A stretch of 26,128 bases of DNA from RGIG4708 sp045633845 (GCA_045633845.1 JAZQZC010000051.1:1-26128), one strand, 5' to 3'. Shown: positions 1 through 8,596, counted from the first letter of the stretch. The notes: generated by a model from the letters alone, not told the origin. Numbers and translations are program-made.

Positions 1-822
1 ATTTGGAATTTCTTCCTTGATGTTTCCTGAATAATCGGTAAAACAAGCACCTTTATTAAGAGACTTATCGGCAACTTCTGATGTTGTTTTCCAGTTAAGC
101 GGATTTATAGAGTATGTTTTTTCATTTTCACCAACTATTAATGAAGAGGTAATCTCCTTATCTTCACTATTGAATGTAACAATCACACCTGTATCTGTTT
201 CTCCTTCGGCAGGCATAAGATGTGAATATTCTTTAACCTCATCTTCGGTAAGCTTCCAACCAATAGGGTATGCCGCAACAAGTCTTCTCTGATACTGTGG
301 TTCATCAAACAAATCCTTCATCAAACGGATTATCATATCCGCACCCTGTGAAAATCCCGCAAGTATCAATGGTCTTGTGGCGTCTGTATGATCAGCAAAG
401 TAAATAAATGCTTTTTTAACGTCTTCGTAGGCTGCACTAAGATATTTTTCCTGTTCTTCTTTGCTAAGGCTGTAAACAGGAAATGTTGCCTGTCTGTAAT
501 ATGGCGCGTAAACTCTTGCAACATCCTCATAAATTCCAAACTCCATATTTGTTGCACCGTCAAAGCTCTCGCGGTATTTTTTATCTGTTATGTAAGCATT
601 ATAATTTCCTTCTTTGCCCATATCAACTGTCGGGCATACAAAGAAAAGATCTGCAGGTTTGACATCCCCATTATTCCAGCGTGACCAGAAATACATATTG
701 GAATAGTCAACATATTCATCAAAAGGTGAATATTCCATAACAATTTCTTCCGCAAATGCTGTAAATGATGACAAGCAAAGCACAACTGCGATAAATAAGC
801 TTAAAAATCTTTTGGTTTTCAT
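1..822 (-). CDS. Secreted DUF3089-type alpha/beta hydrolase, 3' end outside window
   Basis: Reading leftward from an ATG at 822, 274 codons run off the window edge without a stop. The start is preceded by a strong GGGAGGT Shine-Dalgarno. Residues 1-25 form a classic signal peptide (basic MKTKR, hydrophobic core, AFA-EE cleavage site), so the protein is exported. The mature part has an aromatic YFWSRW segment, ADLFFVCPT, then ARVYAPYYRQ and LILAGFSQGAD. These resemble the DUF3089 family of alpha/beta hydrolases; FSQGA fits the nucleophile-elbow G-x-S-x-G pattern. Substrate is unknown; lipase- or esterase-like activity is only a family-level inference. The aspartate and histidine of the triad would lie partly beyond the edge. 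It is separated from proS by a long gene-free region and transcribed away from it. Confidence 0.75.
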   Translation of the reverse strand, partial: MKTKRFLSLFIAVVLCLSSFTAFAEEIVMEYSPFDEYVDYSNMYFWSRWNNGDVKPADLFFVCPTVDMGKEGNYNAYITDKKYRESFDGATNMEFGIYEDVARVYAPYYRQATFPVYSLSKEEQEKYLSAAYEDVKKAFIYFADHTDATRPLILAGFSQGADMIIRLMKDLFDEPQYQRRLVAAYPIGWKLTEDEVKEYSHLMPAEGETDTGVIVTFNSEDKEITSSLIVGENEKTYSINPLNWKTTSEVADKSLNKGACFTDYSGNIKEEIPN

Positions 823-1183
823 CTGAATACCTCCCCGTATAATATCTTTATAGGATAAACTATTATACATTTCCTTTATTTTAAAATTTTTATCATATAA
901 GTACCTTTTTATTTCATATTATCAAATCCGATATGACAAACCTATGACAAATTAATTTTTTTTGCAAAACAAAATGCAGCACCTGTTTATGCTTATGATT
1001 TATATGCTAAAAAGTATAAATCTAACAAACAAGTATTGCATTTCAGTTTACAATTGAGTTGAAACGCAAAAGGAGCATAATATGCTCCTCTCTTACAAGA
1101 AAATAGTGTCTATTTTATATGCCGTGTTCCCAAAAAGTTCCCAAAGAATGTTTGGAATCGCCTGAAATATCAACATTTGTAGT

Positions 1184-1214
1184 GATTTAGCAAAAAAAAT
1201 ATTTTTGCTAAATC
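1184..1214. repeat. Perfect 13-bp inverted repeat with 5-nt loop
   Basis: The left arm GATTTAGCAAAAA (1184-1196) is exactly complementary to TTTTTGCTAAATC (1202-1214), separated by AAATA. It is symmetrical with A/T runs inside the stem, unlike a classic terminator, where the T-run follows the stem. Its role is unknown. It could be an operator, a mobile-element end or a weak bidirectional terminator. Confidence 0.6.
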
Positions 1215-1282
1215 ATATGATTTTATACCGTTATTTACTGCTATTTTCCTTTAATGTTCCCTATCTTCCAAAAGCGAGAGTG

Positions 1283-1334
1283 CTCGAAATCGACTCGAAA
1301 GGCACTCAAAAAGCAACTCGAAACTGACTCAAAA
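1283..1334. repeat. Five helically phased CTCRAAA heptamers
   Basis: CTCGAAA or CTCAAAA occurs at 1283, 1294, 1305, 1317 and 1328, with spacings of 11, 11, 12 and 11 bp. All copies therefore face roughly the same side of the helix. The intervening bases vary. The array lies about 160 bp upstream of the proS promoter. An iteron-like protein-binding array is one reading; a decayed tandem repeat is another. Confidence 0.6.
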
Positions 1335-1495
1335 ATTTCCTTTCGCAGTACACACTTTGTTTAACATTTAAATCACACATTCAAACTGTGGATTACCTAT
1401 ATTAACCACTATAGTTCACTTGAATTAACTTGTCAATACATTCTGTGCAAAATCAGAGAAATCTGCAAACTATAGAAAAAAATGTAAATAAACAG

Positions 1496-1524
1496 TTGAA
1501 AAATCTTTTAGTTTGTTTTATAAT
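1496..1524 (+). promoter_or_regulatory. Sigma-A-type promoter of proS
   Basis: TTGAAA (1496-1501), a 17-bp spacer and a perfect TATAAT (1519-1524). Transcription would start near 1531, which rules out the earlier in-frame start at 1513 for proS because that codon lies between the promoter elements. No T-box (TGGNACCGCG-like) leader is visible in the short 5' UTR. Confidence 0.75.
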
Positions 1525-1584
1525 TATATGTTAGTATATAATGTTTACAAAAAGATACAAACTAAATTAAGCGAGGTACAATTT

Positions 1585-3279
1585 ATGAGATTATCAAAAT
1601 ACTTGCTCCCTACTTTGAGAGAAGTTCCGTCTGAGGCTGAAATTCCAAGCCACCAGCTTATGCTGCGCGCAGGCCTTATGCGTAAGCTTGCATCGGGTGT
1701 ATATGCATTTTTGCCCCTTGGATTTAAGACGCTCAAAAATATAGAAAAAATAGTTCGTGACGGTATGGACAACCACGATGCACAAGAGCTCCTTATGAGT
1801 GCAATACTCCCCAAGGAATGTTACGAGGCATCGGGCAGATGGCAGGTGTTTGGCCCTGAGATGTTCAGACTTAAGGACAGAAACGACAGAGATTTTTGCC
1901 TTGGACCCACACACGAAGAAATTTTTACCGATACCGTTAAAAATACAATTAAATCATACAAGCAGCTCCCTGTTACACTGTATCAGATACAGACAAAATA
2001 CCGCGACGAAAGACGCCCCCGCTTTGGTGTTATACGCAGCCGCGAATTTATAATGAAAGACGCATACAGCTTTGACAGAGATGAAGCAGGCCTTGATGCA
2101 TCTTACAAAAATATGTATGATGCATACAAAGAGATTTTTGACAAAATGCAGCTTGATTACTTAATAGTTGATGCAGATTCGGGCGCAATGGGCGGCTCAG
2201 GCTCACAGGAATTTATGGTTAAATCGGAAATTGGCGAAGACACCATTGCATACTGCGGCTGCGGCTACTGCGCTAATATTGAAAAAGCTGCCTGTGTTGC
2301 AGGTGAAAAGGATGCAAGTGCACAAAAGCTTGGTATCAACAAAATTCACACACCAAACTGCAAAACAATAGAAGAGCTTACAAATTCTCTCGGCAAACAG
2401 CCTACAGATTTTGCAAAAACAATTATATACAAAGCAGACGACAAGTTTGTTGCAGTAATGGTAAGAGGCGACCGCGAGGTTAATGAAACAAAGGTTACAA
2501 ATCACCTTGGCTGCATTGACCTTGAGCTCGCAGAAGCAGAAGATGTAATGAGAATTACAAATGCTGCAGTTGGTTTTGCAGGTCCTGTAAACCTTGGTAT
2601 TGAAGTGCTTGTTGATTACGAGGTTGCAAATATGACAAATATGATTGTTGGTGCAAACGAAACTGATATGCACTTTGAAAATGCAAACATTGATGTTGAC
2701 TTTACCGCAACTGCAATTGCAGATTTCCGCAATATCGTGCCTGGTGACAAATGCCCTGTTTGCGGCGGTGTAATAGAGACCTGCCAGGGCATTGAGGTTG
2801 GCCACATATTTAAGCTTGGCACAAAATATTCTGATGCACTCCACTGTACCTTCCTTGACGAAAACGGAAAGGAACAGACAGCCATTATGGGATGCTACGG
2901 CATAGGCGTAAGCAGATGTATGGCTGCAATTATTGAGCAGAACTGTGACGAATCGGGTATTGTGTGGCCAATGAGCGTTGCTCCTTACCATGCAATTGTT
3001 GTACCTGTAAACACCAAGGAGGAATCACAGGTTAAGCTAGCAGAAGAAATTTATGCAAAGCTTAAATCAAACGGCATCGAAACAATTATAGACGACCGAA
3101 ACGAGCGTGCAGGTGTTAAATTTAAAGATGCAGACCTTATAGGCATTCCTGTTCGCATCAATGTGGGCAAAAAGGCTGACCAAAATATTGTTGAGTTTAA
3201 AATCCGCAAAACAGGTGAAATGGTAGAAATTACCGCTGACGAGGCAATTGCAAAAGTAGTTGAACTTGTAAGAGGTTAA
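1585..3279 (+). CDS. proS: Prolyl-tRNA synthetase, bacterial type with editing insertion
   Basis: This 564-residue class II aminoacyl-tRNA synthetase charges tRNA-Pro with proline in the cytosol. The length matches bacterial-type ProRS, which carries a YbaK-like editing domain inserted between motifs 2 and 3. Visible landmarks are the N-terminal catalytic segment (LPTLREVPSEAE), the motif 2 region with RPRFGVIRSREF, the inserted domain in the middle third, motif 3 (CYGIGVSRCMAAIIEQ) and a C-terminal anticodon-binding domain containing IDDRNERAGVKFKDADLIG. The ATG at 1585 is preferred: GCGAGG lies 9 bases upstream, and homologues begin with this MRLS-type sequence. An upstream in-frame start at 1513 would add 24 unconserved residues and overlap the promoter. 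lspA and an RluD-type gene follow on the same strand. Confidence 0.96.
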   Translation: MRLSKYLLPTLREVPSEAEIPSHQLMLRAGLMRKLASGVYAFLPLGFKTLKNIEKIVRDGMDNHDAQELLMSAILPKECYEASGRWQVFGPEMFRLKDRNDRDFCLGPTHEEIFTDTVKNTIKSYKQLPVTLYQIQTKYRDERRPRFGVIRSREFIMKDAYSFDRDEAGLDASYKNMYDAYKEIFDKMQLDYLIVDADSGAMGGSGSQEFMVKSEIGEDTIAYCGCGYCANIEKAACVAGEKDASAQKLGINKIHTPNCKTIEELTNSLGKQPTDFAKTIIYKADDKFVAVMVRGDREVNETKVTNHLGCIDLELAEAEDVMRITNAAVGFAGPVNLGIEVLVDYEVANMTNMIVGANETDMHFENANIDVDFTATAIADFRNIVPGDKCPVCGGVIETCQGIEVGHIFKLGTKYSDALHCTFLDENGKEQTAIMGCYGIGVSRCMAAIIEQNCDESGIVWPMSVAPYHAIVVPVNTKEESQVKLAEEIYAKLKSNGIETIIDDRNERAGVKFKDADLIGIPVRINVGKKADQNIVEFKIRKTGEMVEITADEAIAKVVELVRG

Positions 3280-3293
3280 TAATCTGAATTTAT

Positions 3294-3318
3294 GAGCCGC
3301 CGCTGTCTGCAGCGGCTC
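3294..3318 (+). terminator. Weak hairpin after proS
   Basis: GAGCCGC (3294-3300) pairs with GCGGCTC (3312-3318) around an 11-nt loop, 15 bases after the proS stop. It is followed only by ACTTATTTA, so it is a poor intrinsic terminator. It may attenuate or stabilise the 3' end and leave lspA partly co-transcribed. Confidence 0.4.
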
Positions 3319-3342
3319 ACTTATTTAATCTGAGGTATTTAT

Positions 3343-3789
3343 ATGATTTATTTATGTATTACAATATTGCTTATACTTGCCGACCAGGTAACAAAGCTAT
3401 GTACAATTAATTTTTTAAAGCCCATTGGCACAATTGAGTTTATAAAAAACATAATAAGCTTTACTTATGTTGAAAACCGCGGTGCCGCCTTTGGAATATT
3501 GCAAAACAACCGCTGGTTTTTTATAGCATTTACCATTGTAATGATTGCAGCAATTGTTATATACACCATTAAGATAAAACCAAAGAGCGCACTTTATATG
3601 TGGAGTGCATCCCTTATTGTTGCAGGAGGCATAGGCAACCTCATTGACAGAATTTTTCGCGGATATGTGGTGGATATGATAGAAGTTACATTTGTAAACT
3701 ACCCTGTTTTTAACTTTGCGGACATATGCGTGGTAATCGGCGCGGGGCTTCTTTGTATATTTGTGCTGCTTGATAAAAAAGCGGATTAA
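3343..3789 (+). CDS. lspA: Lipoprotein signal peptidase (SPase II)
   Basis: This membrane aspartyl protease of 148 residues removes signal peptides from diacylglyceryl-modified prolipoproteins. It has four hydrophobic segments and the family motifs: DQVTK near residue 14, ENRGAAFGI near 44-52, GGIGNLIDR (95-103) with catalytic Asp102, and FNFADICV (123-130) with catalytic Asp127. TGAGGT lies just upstream of the ATG. A likely client, the GerC-type lipoprotein, is encoded nearby on the other strand. lspA followed by an RluD-family synthase is a common pairing in low-GC Gram-positives. Confidence 0.96.
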   Translation: MIYLCITILLILADQVTKLCTINFLKPIGTIEFIKNIISFTYVENRGAAFGILQNNRWFFIAFTIVMIAAIVIYTIKIKPKSALYMWSASLIVAGGIGNLIDRIFRGYVVDMIEVTFVNYPVFNFADICVVIGAGLLCIFVLLDKKAD

Positions 3790-3800
3790 TAATAGTTGAT

Positions 3801-3846
3801 GACAGACGGGGATGTTCCTTTGCAAAAGGTGCGTCCTCGTCTGTCA
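3801..3846. repeat. Palindromic repeat family, copy 1
   Basis: The outer arms GACAGACGGGGA and TCCTCGTCTGTC pair over 12 positions with one G-T wobble. The interior has TGTT, an inner stem CCTTT/AAAGG around GC(A), then TGCG. It fills most of the gap between lspA and the pseudouridine synthase gene. The same core recurs at 20517, 20714 and 22301 and, with altered stems, on the opposite strand at 20613, 20659 and 22370. There is no U-run, so it is not a normal terminator. Confidence 0.8.
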
Positions 3847-3893
3847 CTCGGGGTCGCCCTGATGTGATTGATTTTAGCCTTTGGAGGATTAAT

Positions 3894-4790
3894 ATGGATA
3901 CAATTGAAATTATATGCGACACTGCTGGCACAAGAATAGACAAATATATTGAAATTGACGGCATAACAAGGTCTCAGATACAAAAGTTAATAGACGACGG
4001 AAATGTGCTTGTTAACGGAAATACTATCAAAACAAACTACAAGCTCAAAAGCAATGATGTTATATCCGTTACACTCCCCGACCCTGAATATGCAGACATA
4101 ACCCCCGAAAATATCCCCCTTGATATTGTTTACGAGGACTCTTCTCTTTTGGTGGTAAACAAGCCTCAGGGAATGGTTGTGCACCCTGCCTGCGGCAATT
4201 ACTCAGGCACACTTGTAAATGCACTTATGCATCACTGCAAAGAGAGCTTAAGTGGCATAAACGGTGTTATGCGCCCAGGTATTGTGCATCGGATTGACAA
4301 AGATACATCGGGGCTTTTGCTTGTGGCAAAAACCAACGAGGCACACTTATCTCTTGCACAGCAGATAAAAGACAAAACCGTTAAGCGCGAATACGAGTGC
4401 ATTGTAAGCGGCAATGTCACCGCAAAAAAAGGAACAATTGACGCACCAATCGGCAGACACCCCGCTTCAAGGCTCAAAATGGCGGTTACTCCGAGCAACT
4501 CAAAGCACGCTGTTACCCATTTTGAGGTAATAGAGTATTTAAATAATGCAACTCATATGTGCTGCCGTCTTGAAACAGGCAGGACACACCAGATAAGAGT
4601 GCATATGCAGTATATAGGTCACCCTGTTGTGGGCGACCCTGTGTATGCAAACAAAAACCCGTACAACCTTAAAGGACAGGCACTTCACGCAAAAACCATC
4701 GGCTTTGTGCATCCTGTTACAAACGAGTATATGGAATTTACACAGCCTGCGCCTGATTATTTTTATGAGCTGATAGAAAAACTGAGGTAA
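3894..4790 (+). CDS. RluA/RluD-family ribosomal pseudouridine synthase
   Basis: The 298-residue protein isomerises uridines in RNA, most likely large-subunit rRNA. An N-terminal S4 RNA-binding domain is visible (GTRIDKYIE through ITRSQIQKLIDDGNVLVNG). The catalytic domain has VVNKPQGMVVHP and HRIDKDTSGLLLVAK, whose Asp is the catalytic residue of the RluA family, and a late RTHQIRVHMQYIGHPVVGD motif. The ATG at 3894 has GGAGG seven bases upstream, so I prefer it to the in-frame start ten codons earlier. Domain order fits RluD/YlyB, but the target uridine cannot be read from sequence. The stop codon lies inside the terminator hairpin. Confidence 0.93.
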   Translation: MDTIEIICDTAGTRIDKYIEIDGITRSQIQKLIDDGNVLVNGNTIKTNYKLKSNDVISVTLPDPEYADITPENIPLDIVYEDSSLLVVNKPQGMVVHPACGNYSGTLVNALMHHCKESLSGINGVMRPGIVHRIDKDTSGLLLVAKTNEAHLSLAQQIKDKTVKREYECIVSGNVTAKKGTIDAPIGRHPASRLKMAVTPSNSKHAVTHFEVIEYLNNATHMCCRLETGRTHQIRVHMQYIGHPVVGDPVYANKNPYNLKGQALHAKTIGFVHPVTNEYMEFTQPAPDYFYELIEKLR

Positions 4791-4806
4791 AACACCTCAG
4801 TTTTTT
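4781..4806. terminator. Bidirectional intrinsic terminator
   Basis: ACTGAGGT (4781-4788) pairs with ACCTCAGT (ending at 4801) around a short A-rich loop. T6 follows on the plus strand and T-rich sequence follows on the minus strand. It ends both the rluD-type gene and, in the opposite direction, the germination operon. The stop codon of the synthase lies within the hairpin. Confidence 0.85.
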
Positions 4807-4969
4807 AATATACAACAGCTGTATACACACTAAGGCTTATTTCAAGCAGAGCCAGTCCATACACAAATATTGAACCAAACTTGTTGTTTTGCTTCCATTC
4901 CCACACGCCGTACGACAACGTGTAAACAAATATACCGATGGCACACAGCAGCAATAATATTTTGTACAA
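4805..4969 (-). CDS. Tiny two-helix membrane protein at the end of the ger operon
   Basis: A 54-codon frame starts with TTG two bases after the GerC stop and ends at the terminator. GGGGTG, inside the last GerC codons, could serve as its Shine-Dalgarno. The product has two hydrophobic segments (LYKILLLLCAIGIFVYTLSY and FGSIFVYGLALLEISLSVYT) joined by a short polar loop VWEWKQNNK. That pattern, the tight spacing and its place before the terminator support a real gene. Small membrane proteins linked to clostridial germinant-receptor clusters are known; the CLC_0170-type family is a possible match from memory only. It could act as an accessory receptor subunit, as the small D-type subunits do in bacilli. 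Confidence 0.6.
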   Translation of the reverse strand: MYKILLLLCAIGIFVYTLSYGVWEWKQNNKFGSIFVYGLALLEISLSVYTAVVY

Positions 4970-4971
4970 AC

Positions 4972-5961
4972 TTACTTCACCCCTATTTCAATATTTAAAT
5001 TAATATTTTTGAGCCAGTTTTTTACACCACCATTTTTTTGTATATATTTTTCAAAAGATGGTATATCCCTGAATTCTTTTACTATCTTTCCCTGCATATT
5101 GAGCAAGTCAAAGCCTTCATTTTTTTTGAAAATAATATCATCAGTTACAGCCTTTACAAAATCCGAAACCACTTGTTTTGTTGTGCTGTCGCTGCCTGAG
5201 CGAATTTTCAGCACTGCATCGCAATCAATACTGTTTTGTGACAAAGTAAATTTTATATTTTGGCACTCAACGGGAACATTGATGTTATTATAATTTATAT
5301 AAACCTCTTTGCTGTCTATTGCATTTAAAAACTGTGTTGTATTCATATCCAGGCTTGCAAAGCCGTAATTATTTACAAATACACTCTCAGTTGATTTGAT
5401 ATTGCCCTCTTCATCCGCAAAAACAACGGGCACAGCCTTGCCTGCCACATCAAAGTTTATTGCGCAGCTCAAATCCATTGCGCTGCACTCGATTGTGCTT
5501 TCAAACCTGTTGTAAAACACATTGCTTATAAGCTTGTTAACAGATGTATCGGCGGGAATATTCAGCCTGTCAAAAAACATAGCCGAATCACCATCTAAAA
5601 ATGCCGTCATTATCTTTGGGTGTGAGTTGGTACCCTCAAGCAGCGAATTAATGGTTTTTTTTACAGTTTGGTAATCACATTCTTTTGAAAACATTATTGC
5701 CTCAAGATGCGAAAGGCTCACCTCTTTGCCTGTCTGCTCACCTATTGAATTTAAGCCGTAATACAAATCGTCTGTTGCCACATTGTAAACCTTATAGCCG
5801 TAGCTTTTTTCCTCAGGCTCAGTTGTTATGGTGCAATATGAAATTTTGTTTGTATCTGCAATTATTAATGCAACATTTTTTATATCCTCTATATCCGTAT
5901 GGTCATAGCAGCCGCAAAGCAGACAAGCAAACACAAAAATAAATGAAAGCCTTTTTATCAT
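4972..5961 (-). CDS. Ger(x)C-type germination receptor lipoprotein
   Basis: The 329-residue C-subunit of a spore germinant receptor is anchored to the spore inner membrane. The signal peptide ends in a lipobox LCGC with Cys18 as the lipidation site, followed by YDHTDIEDIKNVALI, the usual start of Ger(x)C proteins. A conserved C-terminal stretch includes FEKYIQKNGGVKNWLKN. The ATG overlaps the end of gerB by four bases (ATGA), which indicates translational coupling. Which receptor it belongs to (GerA, GerK and so on) cannot be decided from this window. Confidence 0.9.
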   Translation of the reverse strand: MIKRLSFIFVFACLLCGCYDHTDIEDIKNVALIIADTNKISYCTITTEPEEKSYGYKVYNVATDDLYYGLNSIGEQTGKEVSLSHLEAIMFSKECDYQTVKKTINSLLEGTNSHPKIMTAFLDGDSAMFFDRLNIPADTSVNKLISNVFYNRFESTIECSAMDLSCAINFDVAGKAVPVVFADEEGNIKSTESVFVNNYGFASLDMNTTQFLNAIDSKEVYINYNNINVPVECQNIKFTLSQNSIDCDAVLKIRSGSDSTTKQVVSDFVKAVTDDIIFKKNEGFDLLNMQGKIVKEFRDIPSFEKYIQKNGGVKNWLKNINLNIEIGVK

Positions 5962-7004
5962 TTATCTATCCTCCGTGATACAAAGTATCTTATATATGCA
6001 ACAACAGGAATTACAACCGACAAAAGCATCAAAGCATATGACGAGGCATCAACAAGATAATCAGCAAAGCCAAAGCGATTTGCCAAAATTGCAATGATGT
6101 AAATTATAGCCGTTACCGCGCCTATTATTCCCCTTTTGTCCGAAACCTTTGCCATTTTGCCGCAAGCAGAAAAGATGCCTGCACAAAAAGCACTCACACA
6201 TAAAAACGAACAGAATATCCACAATATAAGAACCACAATTTCGCTTCGTTCAAGCATAAAATTTGCTCTTACAGATGTTGCAATGGTAAGGTATGGGTTA
6301 TCGGCAAAGCCGACTGCGCGATATGGCAGCAGCAAACTCAGCGCGAGGCATACCGCCGCACCAAATACACCTGATATCAGAATTAATTTTGCAATTTGCT
6401 TTTTTATATGCTTGGTTGTCGCCTCGGCATCTGCTATCATTACAAAATATATCAGCATAACAGAAAAAACCGAAATATCAAGAGAGCCTTTCAGCAAATC
6501 AGCTGTACCATTTCCGAGTATTGGGTACAAATTATCTGCGTTATATTCTCCTGCGCAAAGCAACAGAATAAAAGCAGTTGCAATGATAGTTATTATCCAC
6601 ACTATACTTGCATATCTCGAAGTGGATTTCATACCAAAATATCCTCCGAACGAAGCAGGGAATATACAAAAAAATGCAAGATAAGGCACAGGAGATTTTT
6701 GCATAAAAAACTTGTTTATCAGCTCAACAAGCTTTGCAGTAAAAGCTGCACTGTACATCAAAAATACAAGCACAAGCATTATGCATACAATCTTGCCGAC
6801 TATGCCTGATGAGTTTAAAAGGCTTTTTACAGCTTGGTGATTATACAGTGATGTGTATAGCAATGCTGCGACGGCACTCGAAAGTATACACGCAATATAT
6901 GATGCGTTGGCAGAGCTGCTTATAAAATCTCTCAACCCAAAAACAAGCATTGCCGATATAATAAGCATAATCATAAGATGATTGTATTTTTTGATATCTG
7001 TCAC
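5958..7004 (-). CDS. GerAB-type endospore germination permease
   Basis: The 348-residue B-subunit of the receptor is an integral membrane protein related to amino-acid/polyamine transporters and is thought to bind the germinant. About ten hydrophobic segments span nearly the whole length, for example MLIISAMLVFGL, IVCIMLVLVFLMYSAAF and IIGAVTAIIYIIAILA. A conserved-looking NLYPILGNG segment lies near the middle. It overlaps the gerA stop and gerC start by four bases each, so A, B and C form one tightly coupled operon in the order A-B-C. The germinant is not predictable. Confidence 0.9.
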   Translation of the reverse strand: MTDIKKYNHLMIMLIISAMLVFGLRDFISSSANASYIACILSSAVAALLYTSLYNHQAVKSLLNSSGIVGKIVCIMLVLVFLMYSAAFTAKLVELINKFFMQKSPVPYLAFFCIFPASFGGYFGMKSTSRYASIVWIITIIATAFILLLCAGEYNADNLYPILGNGTADLLKGSLDISVFSVMLIYFVMIADAEATTKHIKKQIAKLILISGVFGAAVCLALSLLLPYRAVGFADNPYLTIATSVRANFMLERSEIVVLILWIFCSFLCVSAFCAGIFSACGKMAKVSDKRGIIGAVTAIIYIIAILANRFGFADYLVDASSYALMLLSVVIPVVAYIRYFVSRRIDK

Positions 7005-8596
7005 TTTTTGTTACCTCCCAGCCATTTTCTGCTGATATGCGCTTTGTCGCTTTTATCACGGGGCTTGAGATATTCGGGGCGTTTGTCCTGCTTCCACAAA
7101 GGCTTGCGAAACAATATTCCGCTATAGCCCGAATTGTCGGCAGGTGCAAGGGGCGACATAAAAGGCACGCCAAAGGATTTTGTACCCATATACATAACTG
7201 TGTTTGCAAAAAACACTGCAAACAGCCCCAAAAATCCGCAAAGTGCCGCCCCAAAAACATACAAAAACCTGCTGAAACGGAGTGAAAATGACAGTGAATA
7301 TGAGGGTATTGCAAAGGATGCAATTCCCGTTATTGCAACCACAATAATCATTACAGGGCTTACTATATTAGCATCTACTGCTGCCGTACCCAAAATAAGG
7401 CCGCCCACTATACCCAGAGTTGAGCCGATATGCCCGGGCACTCTCACACCCGCCTCACGTATAAGCTCAAATGACAGCTCCATAATAAGCAGCTCAAACA
7501 AAATAGAAAAAGGAACAGAAAGTCGTGACGCCTGAATTGACAAAAACAATTCATTTAGTATCAAATCCTGATGATACTGCGTGGCAGCAACAAAAAATGC
7601 CGGTGCGAGAGTTGCAATTGCCATTGCCATAAAACGTACTATGCGAATAAGAATTGAATACGGATATCTGAGATAATCGTCCTCTACCGACGAGGCAAGG
7701 TCAAATAGCGTTGCAGGCATAACAAGTGCGTGCGAGCTGCCGTTGAGAAGCAACGCCACCCTGCCCTCCACAAGGCTTTTGCACACTCTGTCGGGGCGCT
7801 CTGTGGTTACAATCTGCGGTATGGGCAAAAATGATGCTTCTTCGATATACTGCTCCACATCAAGGGTTGACAGTATATATTCACAATCTATGTTTTGTAT
7901 GCGGCGCAATACCTCGTTAACAAGATTTTTGTTTGCCACATTGCTTAAATACATAAGTGAACCGGGGGTTTTGCTTGTTTTGCCAACAGTCACGTTTTGA
8001 GCAATGAGATTACTATTATTGAGAGATTTACGTATAAGAGCAGTATTGCACCTTAAAACCTCGTTAAACCCCTCCTGAGGCCCCTGAATTACCTGTTCTG
8101 ACGAAGGCTCTCCCACGCTTCGGTGTTCCCAGGTTTTTACATCGGCAACAATGCCTTTGTCAACCCCATCAAAAAACATAATAACATTTCCAAAATTTAT
8201 TTTTTGTGCTGTGTCATATATATTGTCGGATATTTCGAGCTGAACCTGCGGAATCAACCGCTCTACTATATACTCCGCACTGATTTTTAGATTTGATTCG
8301 GTATCTTTAAAGCGCATAAGAGGCTCTAAAATATTTTCGTTAATAAGCTGCTTGTTTACAAGTCCATCTACGGAATACACAACGGCTTTAACCTTTTGCT
8401 TGCCTACATATGCAACAACATCACGTATAATAATATCATTGTTGATGTCTGTATTAAAAAGCTGTTTTATATACTCTTTGTTTTTTTCAATATCTGCACT
8501 TACCTTGGACGTAGCGTGAAGCTTTTGTTTTTCGCTTGTGTCCTGCCTGAGTTCAAAATCAAACTGCTTTTTTTGGGGTTTATACATTAAAAACAC
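7001..8596 (-). CDS. GerA-type spore germination receptor subunit
   Basis: The A-subunit has a large cytosolic N-terminal domain, a C-terminal set of about five or six membrane helices (from RFMAMAIATLAPAFFVAA onward) and a polar tail. Family hallmarks are HRSVGEPSSEQVIQGPQEGF, RPDRVCKSLVEGRVALLLNG and ELIREAGVRVPGHIGSTLGI. I favour the GTG at 8596 because GAGGTGG lies five bases upstream. An ATG three codons later is possible but is 14 bases from the same site. A TTG at 8659 would give 552 residues but lacks a ribosome site. Being first, it sets expression of the operon. No clear sigma-G promoter could be assigned. Confidence 0.93.
   Translation of the reverse strand: MFLMYKPQKKQFDFELRQDTSEKQKLHATSKVSADIEKNKEYIKQLFNTDINNDIIIRDVVAYVGKQKVKAVVYSVDGLVNKQLINENILEPLMRFKDTESNLKISAEYIVERLIPQVQLEISDNIYDTAQKINFGNVIMFFDGVDKGIVADVKTWEHRSVGEPSSEQVIQGPQEGFNEVLRCNTALIRKSLNNSNLIAQNVTVGKTSKTPGSLMYLSNVANKNLVNEVLRRIQNIDCEYILSTLDVEQYIEEASFLPIPQIVTTERPDRVCKSLVEGRVALLLNGSSHALVMPATLFDLASSVEDDYLRYPYSILIRIVRFMAMAIATLAPAFFVAATQYHQDLILNELFLSIQASRLSVPFSILFELLIMELSFELIREAGVRVPGHIGSTLGIVGGLILGTAAVDANIVSPVMIIVVAITGIASFAIPSYSLSFSLRFSRFLYVFGAALCGFLGLFAVFFANTVMYMGTKSFGVPFMSPLAPADNSGYSGILFRKPLWKQDKRPEYLKPRDKSDKAHISRKWLGGNKK

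Larger units (their letters stand above)
823..1495. other. Long gene-free region between the DUF3089 gene and proS
   Basis: I find no credible coding region here. It is very AT-rich. It holds a direct repeat of TATGACAAA (932-940 and 943-951), a short inverted repeat AGGAGCAT/ATGCTCCT (1071-1089), the perfect hairpin at 1184-1214 and the CTCRAAA array at 1283-1334, both listed separately. On the minus strand a short open stretch ending near 1093 reads through a tryptophan-rich peptide, but it is too short to call a gene remnant. Confidence 0.6.

Noticed and set aside
1071..1089. AGGAGCAT/ATGCTCCT as a terminator
   Set aside because: No gene ends here on either strand, and the T-run is only four bases on the minus strand.
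1093..1200. Minus-strand peptide suggesting a phage integrase tail
   Set aside because: The open stretch is about 40 codons, meets a stop upstream, and contains no catalytic integrase motif. The resemblance is too slight.
1380..1584. Possible T-box leader for proS
   Set aside because: The promoter leaves a 5' UTR of about 55 bases, and no T-box sequence or antiterminator is visible.
2203..2991. 262-codon open frame antisense to proS
   Set aside because: It lies wholly within proS, whose product is unmistakable. The translation is low-complexity, Cys/Asn/Val-rich and without domain-like features, as expected of an antisense shadow.
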